From Pseudomonas sp. L5B5 (GTDB lineage Bacteria > Pseudomonadota > Gammaproteobacteria > Pseudomonadales > Pseudomonadaceae), in assembly GCF_020520285.1 (NCBI RefSeq), contig NZ_CP084742.1, forward strand, positions 3,968,001 to 4,032,000: DNA of 64,000 nucleotides. The letters run 5' to 3'. The stretch's first letter is position 1, and every line of letters starts with the position of its first letter. Made by a program: the position numbers and the translations under genes. The notes below the pieces were generated by a model. That model had not been told where the DNA came from. It searched no databases and saw nothing but the letters and a program-made list of their open reading frames with translations. This document shows, in pieces, positions 16,018-22,653 of the stretch.

Positions 16018-16713
16018 TCACCGGCGACGCAAGGCTTGCAAGCGGCTGTCCAGGTCCTCGTCCGGGTAGGCGGCATACAGCTTGAGCAACAGCTCGGCAG
16101 CCGCACGGTGATGGCCTCCGTCCCACAGGCGCAACACCTCCTTCAGAACCGGGTCCAGCCGCTCGATGGGGCTCGGCCCGAGCGTCGCGGCCATGCGCTT
16201 GGCCAGGTGCGATGCATGGATCTCGGAGGGAGCGTCCGATTGCGCGAGTCGTTCCTCGAGCCGGTCCATGTGCGGCGCCATGGCGAAACTGCTGGTGGGC
16301 GCCGCCGGGGCGGGAGCGCTCAGGGCACCGGATGCCTCGGCCGGGGCTGGTGCCGGGGCCATCTCGGCCTGTTCCATGGCCCGGGGCCTGGCCTTGGCTG
16401 CCACAGGCACCGGGGCCGGGGCCGGGGCTCGCGCCGGGGCGAACACCTGGGTCGGGTAAGGCTCCGGGGCACGCTGCACCATACCGATGATCAGCGCCAC
16501 GCCGAACAGGCTGGCAAAGGCCACCTGGTAACGCGGACGCTGGCAGGCCTGCAGCCAGCGCTGCCACAACCCCGGCCGGGGTGCGGGAGCCTCGCGGCGA
16601 GCGGCGGCCAGGATCAGGGCGTCGAGGTGGGCCGGCGGCTCTATCGCGCTGTGCTCGCGCACATGGGCCAGCACCTGTTCCTCGGCGGATGGGGTCTGTC
16701 GGGCGTCAGTCAT
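16018..16713 (-). CDS. Anti-sigma-factor-like membrane protein
   Basis: 231 residues from the ATG at 16713, which overlaps the sigma-factor stop by 4 nt (ATGA). The N-terminal cytoplasmic part (~70 residues) is followed by one membrane helix (VAFASLFGVALIIGMV), an Ala/Pro-rich periplasmic spacer (APARAPAPAPVPVAAKARP..) and a C-terminal helical domain (LDPVLKEVLRLWDGGHHRAAAELLLKLYAAYP). Position directly after an ECF sigma gene is the main evidence. No HxxxCxxC zinc motif is visible, so it is not a classic ZAS anti-sigma. Confidence 0.7.
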   Translation of the reverse strand: MTDARQTPSAEEQVLAHVREHSAIEPPAHLDALILAAARREAPAPRPGLWQRWLQACQRPRYQVAFASLFGVALIIGMVQRAPEPYPTQVFAPARAPAPAPVPVAAKARPRAMEQAEMAPAPAPAEASGALSAPAPAAPTSSFAMAPHMDRLEERLAQSDAPSEIHASHLAKRMAATLGPSPIERLDPVLKEVLRLWDGGHHRAAAELLLKLYAAYPDEDLDSRLQALRRR

Positions 16714-17291
16714 GTGAGTACCTCCTCGGCCAGGAGCCGACGCAATTTTTTCAGCGCATAACGAAAACGGCTTTTCACCGTCTCCAAGGGTGCCTGGGTC
16801 AGGCTGGCGATCTGTGGCAACTCCAGCTCGCCATGGGCGCGCAGCAGGAACACTTCGCGCTGGTCTTCGGGCAAATCCTGCAGGGCGGCGTCGATGCGCT
16901 GCCGGTCGCGGCACAGGCTCAATTGCTGCTCGGGCCCGGGGGCGCCGTCGACCTCGGCATGCAGTTGTTCGTCGTAGCTGTCGTGCAGTGGAGTGCGCAC
17001 ACCGTGCTTGCGCCAGTGGTCGATCAGCCGATTGCGCGCAATCTGGTACAGCCAGGTGCGGAAACTGGCCCGACCCGATGGCCCGCTGCTGCTGCGGATC
17101 AGGCTGAGCCAGGTTTCCTGGTAGACCTCCTCGGCCAGCTCCGCCTTGCCGGACAGGCCCAGCAGGAACCGGTACAGGCCCTGGCGGTGGCGCTGGTACA
17201 ACAGCTCGAAGGCCGCACCATCGCCAGCACGATAACGCGCCAGCAGCGCTTCATCGCTGCTGGCGTCGGTGGACGGATGGGGAGCAGACAT
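16710..17291 (-). CDS. RpoE-like ECF sigma factor
   Basis: 193 residues. Region 2 contains LYRFLLGLSGKAELAEEVYQETW and RTWLYQIARNRLIDHWRK; region 4 is QLPEDQREVFLLRAHGELELPQIASLTQAPLETVKSRFRYALKKLR (written here in part, residues ~135-185). Start taken at the ATG at 17291 with CAGGAG 12 nt upstream; an ATG at 17324 lies 5 nt after the vWA stop and is an alternative. It sits between a vWA lipoprotein gene and an anti-sigma-like gene, so the three probably form one envelope-linked regulatory operon. Confidence 0.9.
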   Translation of the reverse strand: MSAPHPSTDASSDEALLARYRAGDGAAFELLYQRHRQGLYRFLLGLSGKAELAEEVYQETWLSLIRSSSGPSGRASFRTWLYQIARNRLIDHWRKHGVRTPLHDSYDEQLHAEVDGAPGPEQQLSLCRDRQRIDAALQDLPEDQREVFLLRAHGELELPQIASLTQAPLETVKSRFRYALKKLRRLLAEEVLT

Positions 17292-17328
17292 AGGGCGCTG
17301 AAACTCCTGTTCACTGCTCGTCATGGTT

Positions 17329-19080
17329 CTACTCAAGGCGGCTTTGCACGGCATGCTGGCCCAGCGCATCGGCCGCCCGGTCGTTGGGGGCTTGAGTTTG
17401 CAGGCTTTGCGCCAGCTCCACCAGCTGTACGAACTCGCCTCGCAGGCCATAAGGATCATCGCCACGGGCACCCCGGGCCAACGTGGCGGTGTCGGCCAGG
17501 CTGAAGTCCGCGGTGTAGCGGCCATCCTTGAGCTGCTGGGAGAACGCCGCCACCGCAGCGGCAAAGCGCAGGTCAGGACTAGCCTTGGCCAGTTCTGCAG
17601 GTTGCTGGGCGCTGATCGGCCGTTCGATCAACCGGCTGTTTCCACCTTTGGGGGCCTTGTAGCGCACCCGCAGCATGGCCAGCTCGTCGGCCTTGGCGCT
17701 GGCGGCCGGCGCCTTGGCCTGGCCGTAACGCAGCGGCTCCAGCCAGCCCTTCTCGCCCACCGGGACAATTTCATACAGCGCCGTGACGGTATGTCCGGCA
17801 CCGATTTCACCGGCATCGACTTTGTCGTTGCTAAAGTCTTCACGCTTGAGCGCACGGTTCTCATAGCCCAACAGGCGATACTCGCTGACCTGGGTCGGGT
17901 TGAATTCCACTTGCAGCTTCACGTCCTTGGCCACCACCGCCAGGGTCGAGCTGAGCTGGTCCACCAGCACCTTGCGCGCCTCGCGCAGGTTGTCGATGTA
18001 GGCATAGTTGCCATCGCCGGCATCGGCCAACTGCTCCATCAGGTGCTCGTTGTAGTTATCCACGCCAAAACCCAGGGTGGTCAGGGAAACGCCGCTCTTG
18101 CGCTTCTCGACCGCCATGGCCTTGAGGCTCTCGAAATCGCTGATCCCGACGTTGAAGTCGCCGTCGGTGGCCAGCAGGATGCGGTTGATGCCCTTGTCGA
18201 TGAAGCCCTGCTGGGCCATCTGGTAGGCCATCTGGATGCCCGAGGCGCCAGCAGTGGAGCCTCCGGCGGTGAGTTGGTCGATGGCGTTGCGGATCTTGGC
18301 CTTGTCGCGGCCGGAGGTGGGTTCGAGCACCACCCGCGATTCACCGGCATAGACCACCAGCGATACCCGGTCCTGATCGCGCAGTTGGTCCACCAGCAGC
18401 TTGAGGGTGCTCTTGACCAGGGGCAGGCCTTCGCGGCGGTCCATGGAGCCGGAGACATCCACCAGGAACACCAGGTTAGCCGGGGCCAACTGGGCCACCG
18501 CGCGATCCGACGCCTTGATACCGATGCGCAGCAAGCGGGTATGGGGGTTCCACGGCGTGGGCGCAAGCTCAGTGGTCACGCCGAAGGGCGAGCCATCGGT
18601 GGGCAAGGCGTAGTCGTAGGGGAAATAGTTGACCAGTTCTTCCAGGCGCACCGCGCCTTCGGGCGGCAGGCTGCCCTGGTTGAGCAGACGGCGGACGTTG
18701 GCATAGGCGCCGGTATCCACGTCAGCGCTGAAGGTCGACACCGGAGCCTCGGCCACGCTGTGGATCGGGTTGTCCGGCAGGGCCTGGTACTGCTCGCGAG
18801 GCTCCTCACGGTAAGCGGCCTGGAATGACTCGCGGTACACCGCCGGCGCCGGCATGGGCGCGATCATCGATACCGGGCGCAGGCCGCGCTTGGCCAGGGA
18901 CGTATCGGCACGTGGCCTATCGTACTGGGCTTCAGGTGCATCCTGCAGCGCGCCCTGGGCCGCAGCTTCCGCAGTGGCCTCGGGCTTGGACGACACGCCG
19001 CAACCGGCAATCGCCAGCAGCAAGCCAGCGATGGCGAAACCCTGGGTGGCCGGGCGAAGGAAATGCAGAGGAAGGGACAT
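17329..19080 (-). CDS. vWA-domain lipoprotein, YfbK family
   Basis: 583 residues from the ATG at 19080 (GAGGT upstream). A lipoprotein signal ends in LLLAIAGC, so the protein should be lipid-anchored. An N-terminal module (STFSADVDTGAYANVRRLLNQG..) precedes a von Willebrand A domain whose metal site DVSGSMDRREG is intact (residues ~245-255), and a C-terminal DUF3520-type domain. Such proteins bind partners through Mg2+/Ca2+ at the MIDAS. First gene of an operon with the ECF sigma and anti-sigma-like genes; it could be part of the sensed or controlled envelope function (inference). Confidence 0.9.
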   Translation of the reverse strand: MSLPLHFLRPATQGFAIAGLLLAIAGCGVSSKPEATAEAAAQGALQDAPEAQYDRPRADTSLAKRGLRPVSMIAPMPAPAVYRESFQAAYREEPREQYQALPDNPIHSVAEAPVSTFSADVDTGAYANVRRLLNQGSLPPEGAVRLEELVNYFPYDYALPTDGSPFGVTTELAPTPWNPHTRLLRIGIKASDRAVAQLAPANLVFLVDVSGSMDRREGLPLVKSTLKLLVDQLRDQDRVSLVVYAGESRVVLEPTSGRDKAKIRNAIDQLTAGGSTAGASGIQMAYQMAQQGFIDKGINRILLATDGDFNVGISDFESLKAMAVEKRKSGVSLTTLGFGVDNYNEHLMEQLADAGDGNYAYIDNLREARKVLVDQLSSTLAVVAKDVKLQVEFNPTQVSEYRLLGYENRALKREDFSNDKVDAGEIGAGHTVTALYEIVPVGEKGWLEPLRYGQAKAPAASAKADELAMLRVRYKAPKGGNSRLIERPISAQQPAELAKASPDLRFAAAVAAFSQQLKDGRYTADFSLADTATLARGARGDDPYGLRGEFVQLVELAQSLQTQAPNDRAADALGQHAVQSRLE

Positions 19081-19168
19081 GGGGGCTGACCTCGGGAAGA
19101 AATGATCCATTCCCCCCTTCAGACGAAACGCCTTGGCGATTCGGGTTAAGCCCCCTGAAAAAAATTCT

Positions 19169-19729
19169 TCAGCGCGAGTAGCGGCGCACCACACTGCTGT
19201 TACGCAGCACATGCCCGTTGATCTTTTCCAGCAATTGGGCGCGAGTCAGCCCGGCGGGCAAGGCATCGGGCGGCAGGTCCAGGGCGAAGATCTGGATGAT
19301 GTAGTGATGGGCGCTGTCGCCCACCGGCGGGCAGGGGCCCATGTAGGTGGTGCTGTTGCGACTGTTGATACCGGCCAGGCCTTCCAGGTTCGGCTTGGTG
19401 CCGGCGCCGGCCGGGAGTTGCCGGGTGCTGGCCTTGAGGCCGTAGTGCACCCAGTGATCGACACCCTGGCCCTTGGCGCCATCCGGGTCGTGCATGACGA
19501 TGGCATAACTCAAGGTCCCGGCAGGGCCCGCAGTCCAGTTCAGCGCCGGGGAATTGTTGTGCCCACCACACCCCTTGGCGTCACTGGCATTACCGGTGGT
19601 GAACAGCCGGTCATCCGACACCCCGGGCACATTCAGGGTGAAACGCTCCTGGGCCTGCACGGGAAGATGCAGGCACAGCAGCACGGTACCAGCGGCCAGC
19701 CAAGTATTGCGGAAGGCAAAGCGAGACAT
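19169..19729 (-). CDS. PEBP/YbhB-YbcL family protein with signal peptide
   Basis: 186 residues. A cleavable signal peptide (WLAAGTVLLCLHLPVQAQ, cut after AQA) precedes a phosphatidylethanolamine-binding-protein fold with NSPALNWTAGPAGTLSYAIVMHDPD, VDHWVHYGL, and GPCPPVGDSAHHYIIQIFALD, the anion-pocket motifs of the family. It is probably periplasmic. Biochemical role in bacteria unclear. Own transcription unit; 88 bp separate it from the vWA gene downstream. Confidence 0.88.
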   Translation of the reverse strand: MSRFAFRNTWLAAGTVLLCLHLPVQAQERFTLNVPGVSDDRLFTTGNASDAKGCGGHNNSPALNWTAGPAGTLSYAIVMHDPDGAKGQGVDHWVHYGLKASTRQLPAGAGTKPNLEGLAGINSRNSTTYMGPCPPVGDSAHHYIIQIFALDLPPDALPAGLTRAQLLEKINGHVLRNSSVVRRYSR

Positions 19730-19911
19730 ACGAAAGCACCTTTTTGCGCAGGGAAGCGAGGGTGAGCACCAGACTATAGCCGGCTTGAATGAACGCGCCC
19801 TTCACGCAAGGCGCGGTTGGAGATTGAGCTTGAGTACAGGGGTGGTTGTAAATGGAAATAAAGCGGAATTTTCCAGCCAAAACCACCGTGCCCCGTCCAC
19901 CTTCGCTGGAA

Positions 19912-20100
19912 TCAGCCTCGGTGGGCCTGCATGTACTGGCGCAGCAACTGGTTGATGCGCGTCTGGTAACCCGCGCCCTGGCTCTTGAACCACTCCATCA
20001 CATCGGCATCCAGGCGGATGGTCACGGCCTTCTTGCCCGGCAGATGCAGCTCGGCCTGACGAAAGAACGCCTCGTCCAGCTCGGGGTATTCGTGTGTCGA
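19912..20100 (-). pseudogene. BrnA-type antitoxin, N-terminally truncated, no partner
   Basis: Reading minus from ~20100, the frame encodes YPELDEAFFRQAELHLPGK, then KAVTIRLDADVMEWFKSQG and YQTRINQLLRQYMQ to a stop at 19912: the ribbon-helix-helix end of a BrnA antitoxin. The usual N-terminal ~30 residues are missing. No ATG/GTG lies at the expected point, and the open frame upstream is unrelated shadow sequence. No BrnT toxin gene is present on either side. The similarity ends where a plus-strand gene fragment begins, which indicates a deletion junction. Confidence 0.65.
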
Positions 20101-20192
20101 TACTGACCCTGGTGTGCAGCATACTGCTGCGCGATGGTCGCGACCTGCTGGAGGTGACCACCCTGCGCCTGCAACGGCAGGCCGTCTTCTGA
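20101..20192 (+). pseudogene. 3' fragment of an unidentified plus-strand gene
   Basis: An open frame without start runs to a TGA at 20190-20192, encoding LVCSILLRDGRDLLEV then TTLRLQRQAVF. It reads as a natural C-terminus with normal Pseudomonas codon use, and DUF4291 follows 47 nt later as a downstream gene would. Its 5' part is absent, replaced by the truncated brnA. Confidence 0.45.
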
Positions 20193-20239
20193 ACGACCCT
20201 GGGCGGCGACCCCGCCGCCCGTTTGCACAAGGAAATGCC

Positions 20240-20833
20240 ATGCCTGCAACGGCCGACAACATCCCCCTGCGCCAGATCCGGGCGGTCTACGACGCCAGCA
20301 CCCTGCGCGTCTACCAGGCCTATTCCGCGAGCATTGCCGATGCGGCGCTGGCCCATGGCACCTTCGTCTCGCCACCGTTCAAGATGGAGCGCATGACCTG
20401 GATAAAACCCTCCTTCCTCTGGATGATGTATCGCGCCGGCTGGGGCTTCAAAGACGCTGGGCAGAGCCGCATCCTGGCCATCGACATCAGCCGCGAAGGC
20501 TTCGAATGGGCCCTGGCCCACAGCTGCCCGAGCCATGCCGACGAGGGGCTGAGCAAAGAACAATGGTTGCAGTTGAAGGACCAGTCGCCGGTGCGCATCC
20601 AGTGGGACCCGGAACGCGACCTGCACCTGCAGCCCCAGGAACACCGGGCCATCCAGATCGGCCTTGGCCAGGAAGCGGTGGGCTTGTACGTCAACCAGTG
20701 GATCCAGCGCATCAGCGATGTTACGCCGCTGGCGCACCGCATTCATGAGCGGGTGCTGGCTGGCGACCTGGAAGAGGCGCGGCGCCTGCTGCCCCAGGAG
20801 CGCGAATACCCAGTGGCGGGCCCTGATGCGTAA
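20240..20833 (+). CDS. DUF4291 family protein
   Basis: 197 residues, start ATG at 20240 with AAGGAA upstream. It matches the DUF4291 pattern: RAVYDASTLRVYQAYSASIADAAL, then RMTWIKPSFLWMMYRAGWG and ILAIDISREGFEWAL, with WDPERD and QIGLG downstream. Soluble, no signal. Molecular function not established for the family. Confidence 0.88.
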   Translation: MPATADNIPLRQIRAVYDASTLRVYQAYSASIADAALAHGTFVSPPFKMERMTWIKPSFLWMMYRAGWGFKDAGQSRILAIDISREGFEWALAHSCPSHADEGLSKEQWLQLKDQSPVRIQWDPERDLHLQPQEHRAIQIGLGQEAVGLYVNQWIQRISDVTPLAHRIHERVLAGDLEEARRLLPQEREYPVAGPDA

Positions 20834-20985
20834 ACCGCCTGGCGCGCCATCTTCAGCATAGCCGCCACTGGTGGGATTCCTGCCTGAGGCATCAACAATC
20901 GGATTGACCAGCTTTCTGTTTTCATCATCAAGCAGGTGAATTGGAAATGTCGTGAGGGTTGCTGGAACAGGTGCTCCAGTGAGCC

Positions 20986-21015
20986 AAAAAGGGCGACTTG
21001 AAAGTCGCCCTTTTT
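20986..21015. terminator. Bidirectional terminator between DUF4291 and the DUF2846 lipoprotein
   Basis: AAAAAGGGCGACT pairs with AGTCGCCCTTTTT over a short loop (20986-21015). A and T tracts flank the stem, so it can stop transcription in both directions between the two convergent genes. No gene is seen in the rest of 20834-21051. Confidence 0.85.
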
Positions 21016-21051
21016 CTCTCGCAGTAGATCGAATACCGATCGGTCAAAGCC

Positions 21052-21528
21052 TTACTTGGTCTCTTTGGCAATAGTGCCCAGGCTTGCATCCTTGACCAGA
21101 TAACGCCCTTCCACATCACTTAACACCTTCAAGCTGTTGCGAGCCATCATCACGCCAGCCTCAACTTCTTGCTTGAGGTAGATAACCTCGCCAGCTTTTA
21201 CCGTCACAGACATGTCTGCCCAGTTTTCAGCCTTGGAGCTGATCACGTGCTGACCTGGAGTGACGTAAAAATAGATGTATTGGTTACCACGGTTGTAGCC
21301 CATTTCCGAGTCGGCTTCCTTGTCATCCAGGAAGACATTGAAACGCACCATCATTCCCACATTGCTGGGGCGAACGACGTATACCAACCCTTTATCAGCA
21401 ACGGCAGGTTTGGGTGGTGAGTACTGCGCGACTTCGGCTTGCATCTTTTCCATTGATGGGGCTGAGGCACAGCCGTAAAGCAGGGCTATAGAAACAACAG
21501 AGGCAATCTTGCAGACAATCTTAATCAT
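21052..21528 (-). CDS. DUF2846-type lipoprotein
   Basis: 158 residues with a lipobox in SIALLYGCAS, so it is predicted to be lipid-anchored in the envelope. The mature part is DUF2846-like: VYVVRPSNVGMMVRFNVFLDD, YIYFYVTPGQHVISS and VKAGEVIYLKQEVEAG, a small beta-sandwich of unknown function. Base composition is lower in GC than the flanks, marking the start of the AT-rich stretch that runs into the CDI immunity region. Monocistronic, with the terminator just downstream. Confidence 0.85.
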   Translation of the reverse strand: MIKIVCKIASVVSIALLYGCASAPSMEKMQAEVAQYSPPKPAVADKGLVYVVRPSNVGMMVRFNVFLDDKEADSEMGYNRGNQYIYFYVTPGQHVISSKAENWADMSVTVKAGEVIYLKQEVEAGVMMARNSLKVLSDVEGRYLVKDASLGTIAKETK

Positions 21529-21625
21529 GTGAGCCTTCCCTATTACACATAGTTTTTATAATTTTCTACGAACTAGAAAAATTGTTCCACTGGCGAAATC
21601 AATATCTGCCTGTGATTTCAACTGA

Positions 21626-22018
21626 CTAAACGTTCGCCCTCCCAACCGAAACCGCAACCTCTATAACTATTTTAGAAGCACCAGACTGATCACGAGATAA
21701 ACTTTCATTCTTTAGGGGATCAAGCACATAAAAAATCTCAACACGTGAGCCGACCTGATAAAAACTGACATCCTCTTCATCATGAACATAAATACCCTCA
21801 GTGCACAAAACACCTTCATCCAGCATCACATCCATTGTATTATCAGGCATATCACCATCCTGACCAGAATAGTAGACCCTAACTATAACACCAGAAATTT
21901 TCTTTGCAGGCATAACGCCACAACCAATATTACCCCACCATTCCTTAGAGCCAAAAAGTCCAAAACTTCCCTTAAGCTCTAACAAGGGTCTATTTTTATC
22001 CAACGTCAACGACTGCAC
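21626..22018 (-). CDS. AT-rich orphan protein downstream of the CDI locus, possible immunity protein
   Basis: 130 residues, starting with a GTG at 22018 whose first base overlaps the stop of a tiny upstream ORF (TAGTG). No recognised domain. The sequence is acidic and beta-rich (SGVIVRVYYSGQDGDMPDNTMDVMLDEG, SRVEIFYVLDPL). AT-rich codon use unlike the chromosome, and its position in the string after a CdiA toxin gene, suggest an orphan immunity or cargo gene; function is inference only. Confidence 0.6.
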   Translation of the reverse strand: MQSLTLDKNRPLLELKGSFGLFGSKEWWGNIGCGVMPAKKISGVIVRVYYSGQDGDMPDNTMDVMLDEGVLCTEGIYVHDEEDVSFYQVGSRVEIFYVLDPLKNESLSRDQSGASKIVIEVAVSVGRANV

Positions 22019-22110
22019 TAAAAAACCTGCTCTGGGTCACGCCTAAGCTCCTCAGCCAATTGATAAGTTAATCTCATGGGCACACGACGCTCAGCCAAAG
22101 ATAAAAACAT
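22018..22110 (-). CDS. Tiny ORF coupled to the 130-residue orphan protein
   Basis: 30 codons (MFLSLAERRVPMRL then TYQLAEELRRDPEQVF), ATG at 22108-22110 preceded by GTGGGGGTG, stop overlapping the next GTG start by one base. The frame extends upstream without a stop for a few residues (ALSGGV). It may be a leader peptide for coupled translation or the 3' end of a frameshifted gene. Confidence 0.35.
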   Translation of the reverse strand: MFLSLAERRVPMRLTYQLAEELRRDPEQVF

Positions 22111-22121
22111 CACACCCCCAC

Positions 22122-22289
22122 TTAACGCAATGTTTCCACACGAAGAATATTTTCATTAAAAACATCTAATGCAACTCCCTCGCCCAGTTGGGTATTCAAT
22201 ACTCCGGCACCACCGCTTACATGAAAAAACACCTGGCTTACAACAGGATTCTTAAGTTTAAGCCTCAAGACAAATCTGACATCTAAAAT
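22122..22289 (-). pseudogene. Gene remnant after the CDI immunity gene
   Basis: Directly after the immunity stop the same frame stays open for 55 codons, containing VRFVLRLKLKNPVVSQVFFH and ALDVFNENILRVETLR, with no ATG start. The next tiny ORF continues in a different frame. The amino-acid sequence looks genuine, so it is probably the 3' part of an older toxin or immunity gene broken by frameshift or recombination. Confidence 0.4.
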
Positions 22290-22643
22290 CTACGCACTCA
22301 GAATAAAACGTCTCCAACCAGTTAAAGCTTTTTCAAACTCATCAATATTTATAATTGAAAAATAATCCTCATCATACAAGGAATATATTTTTGCCGAACT
22401 TTGACTTAGCTCTACACCCCAGCTATCACGACTCCAATCTGTTTTTTTTAAAACACCATCTTTAACCAATAAAATCCTAGATAATCCTTCATCCAACCAT
22501 GGTATGGAGTTTTCATATTTTTGCCCACCATGATCAGTAAAAAGGCACGCTAAAAAATCCACCCCATTCTCATTAAGAACATTTGATCGACAATTTGGCA
22601 CATAAACACCATCTTCATCATCCCAAAAAAAACAAATTTCCAT
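22290..22643 (-). CDS. Candidate immunity protein for the EndoU-like CDI toxin
   Basis: 117 residues, ATG 10 nt after the exoprotein stop, the normal place for CdiI. The protein is small, acidic and rich in aromatics (MEICFFWDDEDGVYVPNC, SLYDEDYFSIINIDEFEKAL), with no signal or membrane helix, so it is cytoplasmic. AT-rich codon use matches the toxin end of the upstream gene and not the genome. Immunity function is inferred from position; no named immunity family is recognised. Confidence 0.75.
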   Translation of the reverse strand: MEICFFWDDEDGVYVPNCRSNVLNENGVDFLACLFTDHGGQKYENSIPWLDEGLSRILLVKDGVLKKTDWSRDSWGVELSQSSAKIYSLYDEDYFSIINIDEFEKALTGWRRFILSA

Positions 22644-22653
22644 TTAACTAAAC

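Noticed and set aside
15731..16567. A 278-codon minus-strand frame spanning the small acidic protein and the anti-sigma gene
   Set aside because: Its sequence is Gly/Arg/Pro-rich shadow. Two shorter frames there have proper starts and sensible proteins.
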